This document shows positions 15,441-27,995 of a DNA stretch of 64,000 bases, piece by piece. The position numbers were made by a program, and so were the translations under genes. How positions within the stretch are numbered: position 1 is the first letter of the stretch; each line of letters begins with the position of its first letter. The notes under the pieces are model-generated. The model was given only the letters and a program-made list of their open reading frames with translations. It was not told the DNA's origin and did not search any database. This stretch comes from CADEFX01 sp963806735 (GTDB lineage Bacteria > Pseudomonadota > Alphaproteobacteria > Rhizobiales > Hyphomicrobiaceae): the NCBI GenBank assembly GCA_963806735.1, contig CAWEBE010000062.1, positions 310,001-374,000 on the forward strand, in the 5' to 3' direction.

Positions 15441-16928
15441 CTATTCGATTGGCACGGCGACGAAGCGCATCTCGCCCTTGGCATCCTCGACGCGGAGCAG
15501 GACAGCCTTGCGGCCAGCCTTGCGCACCTTCTCGATGCCCTTGGTGACGTCCTCCACCGTGACCACTGCTTCCTGAGCGGCTTCGACGATGGCGTCACCG
15601 ACCTTGATGCCCTTCCGCGCAGCCTGACTGGCGGCGTCAATCTCCGTGACAACGAGGCCTTTCACTTTCTTGTCGAAGCCGTACTTCTGGCGCAGCTCAT
15701 CGGTCAGTGGCGCCAGCTTCATGCCGATCAGCGCCTGGCCGGGTGCCGGCGTAGTCTTGTCGTCGCTCTTCTTGGACGCATCGTCGGGGTCGGCATCCTC
15801 TTGCAACCGGCCGATGGCGAGCTTGAACGACTTCTTCTCGCCCTTGCGCAGCACCTCAACGTCGACCTGCTTGCCGATCGGCGTTTGCGACACCATGCGC
15901 GGCAACCCGCGCATGGTGGAAACCTCCTTGCCGTCGAACTTGGTGATGACGTCGCCCGCCTGTATGCCTGCCTTGGCGGCAGGGCTGTCGGCCGTCACCC
16001 CGGCGACAAGGGCGCCGGTGTTCTCTTTCACTCCCACCGACTCGGCGATGTCCTCGGTCACAGACTGAATCCTGACGCCGAGCCAGCCGCGGCGCGTCTC
16101 GCCGAACTGCTTGAGCTGGTCGATCACGGCTACGGCAGTATCGGCAGGCACGGCAAATCCGATGCCGATGGAGCCGCCCGTCGGCGAGATGATTGCCGTG
16201 TTCACGCCGATGACCTCGCCGTCCATGTTGAACAGTGGACCGCCCGAGTTGCCTTTGTTGATGGCGGCATCCGTCTGCAGGTAATCGTCATAGGGGCCCG
16301 AATTGATATCGCGCTGCTTGGCGGAAATGATGCCGACCGTGACCGAGCCGCCGAGGCCGAACGGATTGCCGATGGCCATCACCCAGTCGCCGACCTTCAA
16401 GTTCGTGGAGCTGCCGAACGTCGCGGCTGCCAACGGCTTCTTGGGCGTCACCTTGAGCAGCGCCAGATCAGTCTTGGTATCCTTGCCGATCACCTTGTCG
16501 ACCTTCAGCTTGCTGCCGTCGTTGAAGTTGATGATGATCTCGTCCGCGCCTTCGATGACGTGGTTGTTGGTGACGACGAGGCCTTCCTTGCCGTCGATCA
16601 CGAAGCCCGAGCCCAAGGACGACACCTTGCGATCGGTCTGCGGGCGGCCTTTGCGATTGAAGAAGTCCTCGAAGAACTCCTCGAAGGGCGATCCCTTGGG
16701 CACGTTCGGCAGCGGCACGCCCTGTGCGCCTTTGACCGTCTGACTGGTGGAGATGTTGACGACCGCGTCGATCAGCTTCTCCGCAATCGGCGCGACCGAC
16801 TGCGGGCCGACGCGGCCTTGCGCGTAGAGCGACGGCACGGCCGCAACCGTGAGAAGCACGGCGGCGGCGAGCTTCACTCTATGAGCCGTGGCCCGCTTGT
16901 GAACAATCGTCGGCGTCTTTGACGTCAT
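15441..16928 (-). CDS. degP: Do-type periplasmic serine endoprotease (DegP/DegQ-like)
   Basis: A 495-residue exported protease/chaperone. The signal peptide 'VKLAAAVLLTVAAVPSLYAQG' follows a basic stretch, with cleavage expected after YA-Q. The trypsin-like domain has the triad His in 'VVTNNHVIEGAD', Asp in 'KTDLALLKV' and Ser in 'INKGNSGGPLFN'. Two PDZ domains follow: 'GWLGVRIQSVTEDIAES...AGIQAGDVITKFDGKEV' and a C-terminal 'GLVVTEIDAASQAARKGIKVGDAIVEA'. The frame is open to 17162, but ATG at 16928 has GGGGA upstream and starts immediately before the signal peptide. It degrades or refolds misfolded envelope proteins. It is divergent from mdh. Confidence 0.95.
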   Translation of the reverse strand: MTSKTPTIVHKRATAHRVKLAAAVLLTVAAVPSLYAQGRVGPQSVAPIAEKLIDAVVNISTSQTVKGAQGVPLPNVPKGSPFEEFFEDFFNRKGRPQTDRKVSSLGSGFVIDGKEGLVVTNNHVIEGADEIIINFNDGSKLKVDKVIGKDTKTDLALLKVTPKKPLAAATFGSSTNLKVGDWVMAIGNPFGLGGSVTVGIISAKQRDINSGPYDDYLQTDAAINKGNSGGPLFNMDGEVIGVNTAIISPTGGSIGIGFAVPADTAVAVIDQLKQFGETRRGWLGVRIQSVTEDIAESVGVKENTGALVAGVTADSPAAKAGIQAGDVITKFDGKEVSTMRGLPRMVSQTPIGKQVDVEVLRKGEKKSFKLAIGRLQEDADPDDASKKSDDKTTPAPGQALIGMKLAPLTDELRQKYGFDKKVKGLVVTEIDAASQAARKGIKVGDAIVEAAQEAVVTVEDVTKGIEKVRKAGRKAVLLRVEDAKGEMRFVAVPIE

Positions 16929-17266
16929 GATTTCCCCAGGATCGAGGGCTAAAACCTTTATGGAGGCTCGCCTATCCATCAGGCCGAAACTGGCACCTGT
17001 CAACGGCGGGACTGAGGCGGGCAGGCAATCCGCCCTCACGCTACGGTGAAGATGGGTGGTTCCGGCACGCCCTATTGCACGCGACGCGGCGAAAGTCCGG
17101 CGATGCCACGAAAATATGCAGAGGCTGCGTAAGCACGCGCCACCCATGTCCGTCATACGCAAGTTGCCTTGCCCAGCATGACGTTTCCGGCTAATTCCTG
17201 CCGCACTGCATGAATTTCGCCTCGCACGGCGGTGACCACCCGGCCATTCAGGGGAGACGGACTTCC
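16929..17266. other. Divergent promoter region between degP and mdh
   Basis: 338 bases with no gene. It must carry the promoters of degP (leftward) and mdh (rightward). GGGGAGA at 17251 is the mdh ribosome site. No convincing sigma-factor or operator motif was identified. Confidence 0.5.
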
Positions 17267-18232
17267 ATGGCGCGCACCAAAATCGCGCTGATCGGCGCTG
17301 GCATGATCGGCGGGACCCTCGCTCATCTCGTGGGCCTCAAGGAGCTCGGTGATGTCGTTCTCTTCGATGTCGCCGAAGGAATGCCGGCCGGCAAGGCGCT
17401 CGACCTCATGCAGTCGGGCGCGGTGGAAGGTTTCGATGCCGCCATCAAGGGCACCAACTCGTATGCCGATATCGAGGGCGCCAGCGTCGTCATCGTCACC
17501 GCTGGCGTGCCGCGCAAGGCGGGCATGAGTCGCGACGATCTGCTCGGGATCAATCTCAAGGTGATGGAGCAGGTCGGCGCCGGCATCAAGAAATACGCGC
17601 CGGACGCCTTCGTCATCTGCATCACCAATCCGCTGGACGCCATGGTCTGGGCGCTGCAGAAAGCTTGCGGGCTGCCGCGTCACAAGGTCGTCGGCATGGC
17701 CGGGGTGCTCGATACGGCGCGCTTCCGCTACTTCCTCGCTGAAGAAATGAAAGTCTCGGTCGAGGATGTCACCGCGTTCGTGCTCGGCGGTCATGGCGAC
17801 GACATGGTGCCGCTCGTGCGCTATTCCGCAGTCGGCGGCATACCGCTCCCCGATCTCGTCAAGATGCGCTGGATTAGCCAGGACAAGCTCAATGCGATCG
17901 TCGATCGCACGCGCAAGGGCGGCGGCGAGATCGTGGCGCTGCTCAAGACCGGCTCGGCCTATTACGCGCCGGCCTCCTCGGCAATTCAGATGGCGGAAAG
18001 CTACCTCAAGGACAAGAAGCGCATCCTGCCCTGCGCCGCCTATCTCAATGGCGAGTACGGTGTGAAGGGACTCTATGTCGGCGTGCCGATCGTAATCGGC
18101 GCTGGCGGCGTGGAGCGCATCGTCGAGATCGACCTCAACTCGGCCGAGCGCGGCATGTTCATGAAGTCCATCGAGTCGGTGAAATCCCTGATCGACGCCT
18201 GCAACAAGATCGCGCCGCAGCTCGGCGTATGA
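17267..18232 (+). CDS. mdh: Malate dehydrogenase (LDH-like type)
   Basis: NAD-dependent oxidation of malate to oxaloacetate in the TCA cycle. 321 residues. Rossmann motif 'IALIGAGMIGGTLAHL'; 'VVLFDVAEGMPAGKALDL' with the NAD-binding Asp; substrate arginines in 'VPRKAGMSRDDLL' and 'VVGMAGVLDTARFRYFLA'; 'ITNPLDAM'; and the catalytic His in 'VLGGHGDDMVPLVRYS'. This is the lactate-dehydrogenase-like MDH used by Rhizobiales, not the E. coli type. ATG at 17267 has GGGGAGA about 10 bases upstream. It heads the TCA gene block as in many alphaproteobacteria; 242 bases separate it from sucC. Confidence 0.97.
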   Translation: MARTKIALIGAGMIGGTLAHLVGLKELGDVVLFDVAEGMPAGKALDLMQSGAVEGFDAAIKGTNSYADIEGASVVIVTAGVPRKAGMSRDDLLGINLKVMEQVGAGIKKYAPDAFVICITNPLDAMVWALQKACGLPRHKVVGMAGVLDTARFRYFLAEEMKVSVEDVTAFVLGGHGDDMVPLVRYSAVGGIPLPDLVKMRWISQDKLNAIVDRTRKGGGEIVALLKTGSAYYAPASSAIQMAESYLKDKKRILPCAAYLNGEYGVKGLYVGVPIVIGAGGVERIVEIDLNSAERGMFMKSIESVKSLIDACNKIAPQLGV

Positions 18233-18474
18233 CCGTCGAGCGGACCAGGTTGGACGGGGCTTGGACGCGGCTCCGCCGGCGCATGGACGGGAGTTAGCCG
18301 CATATTGCCACTGCGTTGGACGTGCGCATGTCATTGCCATGCGCTATGTTGCACTGCACATCAGGCCTCTCGCGGCCACATCTTGTCTGGTATACGGTAT
18401 GCCACGCAGCGTCGCTGCACTGATACCAACTGGCGGGTAGCTGCAGTCTCGCAGCGGACAAAGGGGATGCCTCC

Positions 18475-19674
18475 GTGAACATCCACGAATACCAGGCCAA
18501 GGACCTCTATCGGCAATATGGGATCGCGACGCCGAACGGCGCCCCGGCATTCACGGTCGAGGAAGCCGTGGCCGCGGCCAAGAAGCTGCCCGGTCCGGTG
18601 TGGGTGGTGAAGGCTCAGATCCACGCGGGCGGACGTGGCAAGGGCAAGTTCAAGGAGGCCACCGCCGGCGACAAGGGCGGCGTTCGCCTCGCCAAGTCTG
18701 TCGATGAGGTGAGAGCGTTCGCCGAGCAGATGCTCGGCAAGACGCTCGTCACGTTGCAGACCGGCGCCGACGGCCGCCAGGTGCAGCGTCTCTACGTCGA
18801 GGACGGCAGCCAGATCGCGCGCGAGCTGTATCTTTCCGCCCTCGTCGATCGCGAGACCTCGCGCATCGCCTTCATCGCCTCCACCGAAGGCGGCATGAAC
18901 ATCGAGGAGGTCGCGCACGAGACGCCCGAGAAGATCCTGACCATGACCATCGATCCGGCATCGGGCTACTCGGCCTTCCACGGCCGCAAGATTGCCGCTG
19001 CGCTGGGCCTACAGGGCGATCTCGTCAATCAGTGCGTCAAGCTGATCGGCAGCCTCTATCGCATGCTGGTCGAGAAGGACATGAGCCTGCTCGAGGTCAA
19101 CCCGCTCGTCGTCACCAAGGACGGCAAGCTCGTCTGCCTCGACGGCAAGATGAACTTCGACGACAACGCCCTCTTCCGCCACAAGGACATCGTCGCGCTG
19201 CGTGACATCGCCGAGGAGGACCCGGCCGAGGTCGAGGCCTCCAAGTACGAGCTGAACTACGTCAAGCTCGACGGCCAGATCGGCTGCATGGTCAACGGCG
19301 CCGGCCTCGCCATGGCCACCATGGACATCATCAAGCTGCATGGCATGGAGCCGGCCAACTTCCTCGACGTTGGCGGCGGCGCCTCGAAAGAAAGGGTGCA
19401 GGCAGCCTTCAAGATCATCCTCAACGATCCGAACGTGAAGGGCATCCTGGTCAACATCTTCGGCGGCATCATGCGTTGCGACATCATCGCCGAGGGTGTG
19501 GTGGCGGCCGCGCGCGAGCTCGGCATCGAGGTGCCGCTGGTCGTGCGCCTGGAGGGCACCAACGTCGAGCAGGGCAAGAAGATCATGGCCGACAGCGGCC
19601 TCGCCATCGTGCCGGCCAACGACCTCGGCGACGCCGCCAAGAAGATCACCGACGCAGTCAAGAAGGCGGCGTGA
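18475..19674 (+). CDS. sucC: Succinyl-CoA synthetase, beta subunit (ADP-forming)
   Basis: 399 residues, the usual length. An ATP-grasp N-terminus begins 'MNIHEYQAKDLYRQYGI', then 'WVVKAQIHAGGRGKGKFKE', 'LVNQCVKLIGSLYRMLVEKD', 'LEVNPLVVTKDGKLVCLDGKMNFDDNA' (Mg-binding), and a C-terminal flavodoxin-like domain with 'NFLDVGGGASKERV' and 'GGIMRCDIIAEGVV'. It pairs with SucD to convert succinyl-CoA to succinate with nucleotide triphosphate formation. The start is GTG at 18475, with AGGGGA about 8 bases upstream. sucD follows after 3 bases, so translation is coupled. Confidence 0.97.
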   Translation: MNIHEYQAKDLYRQYGIATPNGAPAFTVEEAVAAAKKLPGPVWVVKAQIHAGGRGKGKFKEATAGDKGGVRLAKSVDEVRAFAEQMLGKTLVTLQTGADGRQVQRLYVEDGSQIARELYLSALVDRETSRIAFIASTEGGMNIEEVAHETPEKILTMTIDPASGYSAFHGRKIAAALGLQGDLVNQCVKLIGSLYRMLVEKDMSLLEVNPLVVTKDGKLVCLDGKMNFDDNALFRHKDIVALRDIAEEDPAEVEASKYELNYVKLDGQIGCMVNGAGLAMATMDIIKLHGMEPANFLDVGGGASKERVQAAFKIILNDPNVKGILVNIFGGIMRCDIIAEGVVAAARELGIEVPLVVRLEGTNVEQGKKIMADSGLAIVPANDLGDAAKKITDAVKKAA

Positions 19675-19677
19675 CCC

Positions 19678-20577
<900 letters not shown>

Positions 20578-20772
20578 GCTGAATCTTTGGCGCACCCGAA
20601 GGCGACGCTTTTCCACAAGCCCGCTTCGTTCCCCCGCGCTGACCGTTCATTGTGTGGGGAACCACTCACGTTTCCGTGTGCACGGAAATAGAAGCCGCAT
20701 GGAACCCGTTGTTGCGTCAGGCTGTAGCCTAGCCCGATCGCGCGCGCTTACTTCTACCCGTGGAGGGCGGCG

Positions 20773-20812
20773 GGGACAGCGGTGCCTTTGGAGGCAATCG
20801 CACTGCTGTCCC
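20773..20812. repeat. Palindromic repeat, copy 1 of a related pair
   Basis: GGGACAGCGGTGC pairs with GCACTGCTGTCCC around a loop containing GGCAATC. It is followed by TTGCTTTG. It aligns with the hairpin at 20990-21032: both share the GGCAATCGCA core and the TTGCT flank, while the arms differ in compensating positions. Confidence 0.65.
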
Positions 20813-20989
20813 TTGCTTTGTGCGCCATCCCCCGCAGCCCGAGGCGGCGCCATGATGCCGAGTTCCCACCACCGCAGAGGCGGACGCCGCAGCCGGGGGT
20901 CTCGCCTCTGGAACCATAGCGGCAAGCAGCGTGTTCTATTGGCAAGTGCAATGCGCCAGTCGAGTAGAGCACATTCCTTGGCGGGCAAA

Positions 20990-21032
20990 GCAAGGACGGC
21001 GGCCTTCGGGCAATCGCAACGCCGTCCTTTGC
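20990..21032. repeat. Palindromic repeat, copy 2 of a related pair
   Basis: GCAAGGACGGCG pairs with CGCCGTCCTTTGC around a loop containing GGGCAATCGCA, related to the hairpin at 20773-20812. Confidence 0.65.
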
Positions 21033-21154
21033 TATTTGCGGCGCCGGCAATCGAGCGGCTGCCTCACGCGAAGTTCGGCACCCGTGCGTGGACAGCCGCT
21101 CACGAATTCGCTATCGGGCACCCCTTATCAACAGGACAAGGCTCGAAACCACAG

Positions 21155-21547
21155 ATGAACTTCCTGCGCCCCTACACCCCGCAACTTCTCAGCATCCTGC
21201 GCATCATGTCGGGGCTGCTGCTGCTGCAGCACGGCACCACCAAATACCTGAGCCTGCCCCCGAGCCAGATGAGCAACATCTCCCCGATGACCATGGCCGG
21301 CGCTGCCGGCATCCTCGAGCTGATCGGCGGCGTCCTGCTCGTTATCGGCCTCTTCACGCGGTGCACTGCCTTCATCCTCTCCGGCATGTGCGCGGTGGCC
21401 TACTTCTATGCTCATGCCGGCCGCGGCTTCTTTCCAGTCCTCAACGGCGGTGAGCTCGCGGTCCTCTACAGCTTCGTCTTCCTCTATCTCGCTGCTGCCG
21501 GTGGCGGGCCGTGGAGCGTGGATGCCAAGCGCGGCGAGCAGACCTAG
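21155..21547 (+). CDS. DoxX family membrane protein
   Basis: 130 residues with four hydrophobic segments (about residues 10-28, 45-66, 70-88, 104-122). DoxX features: 'ILRIMSGLLLLQHGTTKY' near the N-terminus, 'GAAGILELIGGVLLVIGLFTRCTAFILSGMCAVAYF', and 'NGGELAVLYSFVFLYLAAAGGGPWSVDA' at the C-terminus. DoxX-like proteins are small inner-membrane proteins of poorly defined, often redox-related, function. The open frame reaches back to 20654, but the ATG at 21155 gives the normal family N-terminus. It stands alone between sucD and sucA, same strand. Confidence 0.85.
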   Translation: MNFLRPYTPQLLSILRIMSGLLLLQHGTTKYLSLPPSQMSNISPMTMAGAAGILELIGGVLLVIGLFTRCTAFILSGMCAVAYFYAHAGRGFFPVLNGGELAVLYSFVFLYLAAAGGGPWSVDAKRGEQT

Positions 21548-21722
21548 CTGACGGCGCCTGACGTCGAGACTGCCTCTGATTCGGGCAGTCTCCTCCCGTC
21601 TTAAAACGGCATTCTGCCTGTACTAAATGCGAAGGTGTGGTAGTTAGGCGCGCCATCCCGGGCGCTTCGTCATGTTGCGTGCCACCTGCCCAGCCGCTCC
21701 ATCGAACGGGACAAGCTCCGAT

Positions 21723-24677
21723 ATGTCACGCCAGCCTCAGAACGACGCCTTTGCACGCACCTCCTTCCTGCAAGGCGCCAACGCCGCTTATATCGAGGAG
21801 CTGCAGGCGCAGTACGAGAAGAATCCGGGGTCGGTCAGTGACGAGTGGCGGCTGTTCTTCCAGAGCCTGCAAGAGGAGCAGGGCAAGGCAACGGCGGAAG
21901 CCAATGGGCCTTCATGGGCCGCGTCCCTCGATGACCTGCAAACCAATGGCGATCTGGTCGCCGCACTGACCGGCGACTATGGCGCGCAGGAGCGCGACCT
22001 GCGCGACAAGATTGGGGCCCGCGCCCAGGTCAGCGGCTACGAGATCTCACCCGCGGCGTCGTTCCGCGCCACCCAGGACAGCTTGCGCGCCCTCATGCTC
22101 ATTCGCGCTTATCGAGTGATGGGCCATCTCGCGGCCGATCTCGATCCGCTCGGTATCGCCGACCGCAAGGCGCATAAAGAGCTGCGGCCCGAGACCTACG
22201 GTTTCACGGACGCCGACCTCGACCGGCCCATCTTCATCGACAAGGTTCTGGGCCTCGAGACGGCCACTGTGCGCCAGATCCTGCGTATTCTCCGCCGCAC
22301 CTACTGCCGCCACATCGGCGTCGAGTTCATGCACATCACCAGCCCCCAGCAGAAGGCCTGGATTCAGGAGCGCATCGAAGGGCCGGATAAAGAGATCAAC
22401 TTCACCGTCGAGGGCAAGAAGGCCATCCTCAACAAGCTGATCGAGGCCGAGGCTTTCGAGAAATTCGCTGATGTGAAGTACACCGGCACCAAGCGCTTCG
22501 GGCTGGATGGCGCCGAGTTGGTCGTGCCGGCGCTGGAGCAGATCATCAAGCGCGGCGGCCAGCTCGGCCTGAAGGAGATCGTCGTCGGCATGGCGCATCG
22601 CGGGCGCCTCAATGTGCTCGCCAACGTCATGGGCAAGCCGCACCGCGCCATATTCAACGAGTTCAAGGGTGGCTCGTTCAAGCCCGACGACGTGGAGGGC
22701 TCGGGCGACGTCAAGTATCACCTCGGCGCCTCGTCCGACCGCGAGTTCGACGGCAACAAGGTGCACCTGTCGCTGACCGCCAATCCCTCGCACTTGGAGA
22801 TCGTTGACCCGGTGGTGCTTGGCAAGGTGCGCGCCAAGCAGGACCAGCACGGTTGCGCGCCCGGCGAGCGTACCTCCGTACTGCCGCTGCTGATCCACGG
22901 CGACGCCGCGTTCGCCGGCCAGGGCGTGGTCGCCGAGTGCTTCGGCCTATCCGGCCTCAAGGGCCATCGCACCGGCGGCTCGATCCACGTCATCATCAAC
23001 AACCAGATCGGCTTCACCACCAACCCGCGCTACTCGCGCTCTTCCCCCTATTGCTCGGATGTGGCCAAGATGGTCGAGGCGCCGATCTTCCACGTGAACG
23101 GCGACGATCCTGAAGCGGTTGTGCACGTGGCCAAGATCGCTACCGAGTTCCGCCAGCGCTTCCAGAAGCCGGTCGTCATCGACATGTTCTGCTACCGCCG
23201 CTACGGCCACAACGAGTTGGACGAGCCGGCGTTCACGCAGCCGATCATGTACCGCAAGATCAAGTCGCATCCTTCTGCGGTGCAGATCTACTCCAAGCAG
23301 CTCATCGACGCCGGCGTCATCACCGGCGACGATTTCGAAGAGATGCAGGCGCGCTTTCGTGCCCATCTCGATGAGGAGCTCGCGGCAGCCGAAGGCTACA
23401 AGCCGAACAAGGCGGACTGGCTGGACGGCCGCTGGTCGGCCATCGGCTTTGCCGATGACGAGGCGCGCCGCGGCGACACCGGGGTAGCCGTCGAGACCTT
23501 GAGGGAAGTCGGCCGGCGCATCACGGCAGTCCCGCAGGACTTCAACGCACACAAGACCATCCAACGCCTGCTGCAGCGGCGGCGCGAGATGGTCGAGACC
23601 GGTGAGGGCATCGACTGGGCCATGGCCGAGCATCTGGCCATGGGTACCCTGCTCAGGGAAGGCTTTCCCGTTCGGCTATCCGGCCAGGACACTGAGCGAG
23701 GCACCTTCTCGCAGCGCCACTCCGTGCTGTTCGACCAGGAGACGGAACGCCGCTACACGCCCTTGAAGTACGTGTCTCCCGACCAGGCCCGCTTCGAGGT
23801 CATCAACTCGATGCTGTCGGAGGAGGCCGTGCTGGCTTTCGAATACGGCTATACGCTGGCTGAGCCCAACGCGCTCACCATGTGGGAGGCCCAGTTCGGC
23901 GACTTCGCCAACGGCGCGCAGGTGGTGTTCGATCAGTTTCTCTCCTCCGGCGAGCGCAAGTGGCTGCGCATGTCCGGCCTCGTGTGCCTGCTGCCGCACG
24001 GCTACGAGGGACAGGGGCCGGAGCATTCCTCGGCGCGCCTGGAGCGCTTTCTGCAATCGTGCGCGGAGGACAACTGGCAGGTCGCCAACTGCACGACGCC
24101 GGCCAACTATTTCCACATCCTGCGCCGGCAGATGCACCGCAAGTTCAGGAAGCCGCTGATCCTCATGACGCCGAAGTCGCTGCTGCGGCACAAGCGTGTC
24201 GTGTCGCGGCTGGACGAGATGGGCACCGGCACCAGCTTCCACCGCGTGCTGTGGGACGATGCCCAGCACCGAAGCGAGCAGAAGATCACCCTTAAGCCTG
24301 ACGCTCAGATCAGGCGCGTCGTGCTCAGCTCGGGCAAGATCTACTACGATCTCTACGAGGGCCGGGAGGCAGCCGGCATCGACGATGTCTACTTGATGCG
24401 GGTGGAGCAGCTTTATCCGTTCCCCGCGCGCGCCCTCATGCAAGAGCTCGGGCGCTTCCCCAACGCCGAGGTCGTCTGGGCGCAGGAGGAACCGAAGAAC
24501 ATGGGCGCGTGGAGCTTCATCGAGCCCAATCTCGAGTGGGTGCTCGAGCGCGCGGGCGGCAAGTCCAAGCGGGCAAGCTACGTCGGACGTGCATCCTCGG
24601 CAGCGACCGCAACCGGCCTCGCCAGCAAGCACGCGCAGGAGCAGAAGGCGATCGTCGAGCAGGCGCTCGCGGGATAA
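21723..24677 (+). CDS. sucA: 2-oxoglutarate dehydrogenase E1 component
   Basis: 984 residues, the standard OdhA/SucA length. The N-terminal E2-binding segment 'TSFLQGANAAYIEELQAQYEKNPGSVSDEWRLFF' is typical. Thiamine-diphosphate enzyme motifs: 'GMAHRGRLNVLANV', 'DVKYHLG', 'LTANPSHLEIVDPVV', 'LIHGDAAFAGQGVVAE', 'VIINNQIGFTTNP', 'HVNGDDPEAVVHV', 'DMFCYRRYGHNELDEPAFTQP' and, in the C-terminal half, 'GQDTERGTFSQRHSV' and 'GYEGQGPEHSSARLERFLQ'. It decarboxylates 2-oxoglutarate and transfers the succinyl group to lipoyl-E2. The frame extends to 21672, but ATG at 21723 gives the conserved start MSRQPQND. sucB follows after 43 bases. Confidence 0.97.
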   Translation: MSRQPQNDAFARTSFLQGANAAYIEELQAQYEKNPGSVSDEWRLFFQSLQEEQGKATAEANGPSWAASLDDLQTNGDLVAALTGDYGAQERDLRDKIGARAQVSGYEISPAASFRATQDSLRALMLIRAYRVMGHLAADLDPLGIADRKAHKELRPETYGFTDADLDRPIFIDKVLGLETATVRQILRILRRTYCRHIGVEFMHITSPQQKAWIQERIEGPDKEINFTVEGKKAILNKLIEAEAFEKFADVKYTGTKRFGLDGAELVVPALEQIIKRGGQLGLKEIVVGMAHRGRLNVLANVMGKPHRAIFNEFKGGSFKPDDVEGSGDVKYHLGASSDREFDGNKVHLSLTANPSHLEIVDPVVLGKVRAKQDQHGCAPGERTSVLPLLIHGDAAFAGQGVVAECFGLSGLKGHRTGGSIHVIINNQIGFTTNPRYSRSSPYCSDVAKMVEAPIFHVNGDDPEAVVHVAKIATEFRQRFQKPVVIDMFCYRRYGHNELDEPAFTQPIMYRKIKSHPSAVQIYSKQLIDAGVITGDDFEEMQARFRAHLDEELAAAEGYKPNKADWLDGRWSAIGFADDEARRGDTGVAVETLREVGRRITAVPQDFNAHKTIQRLLQRRREMVETGEGIDWAMAEHLAMGTLLREGFPVRLSGQDTERGTFSQRHSVLFDQETERRYTPLKYVSPDQARFEVINSMLSEEAVLAFEYGYTLAEPNALTMWEAQFGDFANGAQVVFDQFLSSGERKWLRMSGLVCLLPHGYEGQGPEHSSARLERFLQSCAEDNWQVANCTTPANYFHILRRQMHRKFRKPLILMTPKSLLRHKRVVSRLDEMGTGTSFHRVLWDDAQHRSEQKITLKPDAQIRRVVLSSGKIYYDLYEGREAAGIDDVYLMRVEQLYPFPARALMQELGRFPNAEVVWAQEEPKNMGAWSFIEPNLEWVLERAGGKSKRASYVGRASSAATATGLASKHAQEQKAIVEQALAG

Positions 24678-24720
24678 TCGAGAAATTCGCCTGAGAGACG
24701 ATGCGGAAGGGGCTGGGGTG

Positions 24721-26022
<1,302 letters not shown>

Positions 26023-26032
26023 GGGTGCGCTC

Positions 26033-26328
26033 GTGAGCCCAGGAAAGACTTATCGGATCAAGAGCGTCGAGGTCGTGCGCTACCCGGTCTTGTGTGTGAC
26101 CTTCGATGACGGCCTTTCTGGCGAGTACGATCTGACCGATTTGATCGAACGTGGCCCAATTTTCGCAGCGCCGAAGGATGAGGCGTATTTCAGGACTGTC
26201 GCGGTCGACGAGTACGGACACACATTCGGATGGAACCTGGACGATCTTGGGCACGAGATCGACTTCTGCCCTGACGCGACGCGCATTCAGATCGAAATGC
26301 AGAAGGTCGAAGAGGATCACACAATCTG

Positions 26329-26329
<1 letters not shown>
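26033..26329 (+). CDS. DUF2442 domain protein embedded in the sucAB-lpd operon
   Basis: 98 residues from a GTG at 26033. The body, 'VVRYPVLCVTFDDGLSGEYDLTDLIERGPIFAAPKDEAYFRTVAVDEYGHTFGWNLDDLGHEIDFCPDAT', fits DUF2442, small proteins usually encoded beside DUF4160 genes and suspected to be antitoxin-like or nucleic-acid-related; biochemical function is not established. No DUF4160 gene is present. It sits 10 bases after sucB, and its TGA overlaps the lpd ATG (TGATG), so it is embedded in the operon and translated with it. Confidence 0.75.
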
Positions 26330-27726
<1,397 letters not shown>

Positions 27727-27815
27727 GATCGAAGGCTTCCGCTCTTGCCCGAAGACACGACTGACGGGTTCTGCATGCTCGTGCCGAAGATGAGCTCCGT
27801 GCCATCCCCTTTCGT

Positions 27816-27862
27816 CCCCCCCCCGTCGTGACGAAGGCGCGCCTTCGGCACGACGGGGGGGG
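27816..27862. repeat. Very stable 47-base palindrome downstream of lpdA
   Basis: A run of nine C followed by GTCGTG pairs with CACGAC and a run of eight G; the interior CGAAGGC/GCCTTCG continues the stem so that almost the whole element is base-paired. It lies 90 bases after the lpdA stop. There is no T tract, so it is not a classical terminator, but it could block 3' exonucleases or end the transcript with Rho. Confidence 0.7.
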
Positions 27863-27995
27863 AGGGCCAGGGTGGGGGGACGACACGAGCGTGACGCGCC
27901 CCGCTTCATCCTGACGGCGCGGTGTGCTGGCAAGGACTCAGTATCTTTGCCAGCATCAGTTCATCGCCCTCGACATCTACCAAGGAGCGCATGCA

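Larger units (their letters stand above)
20578..21154. other. Hairpin-rich intergenic region between sucD and the DoxX gene
   Basis: 577 bases with no credible gene. Two homologous palindromes are placed about 215 bases apart (listed separately), and several shorter inverted repeats lie between them. The region has the look of accumulated repeat elements rather than a leader RNA. Confidence 0.6.

Noticed and set aside
15339..16922. 527-codon plus-strand open frame opposite degP
   Set aside because: The opposite strand encodes a complete protease with signal peptide, catalytic triad and two PDZ domains; the plus-strand product has no recognisable features.
24678..24720. Half-site of the composite repeat (ATCGAGAAATTCGCC) between sucA and sucB
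   Set aside because: Only one short arm, no partner or CTAGTG end; too little to call a repeat copy.
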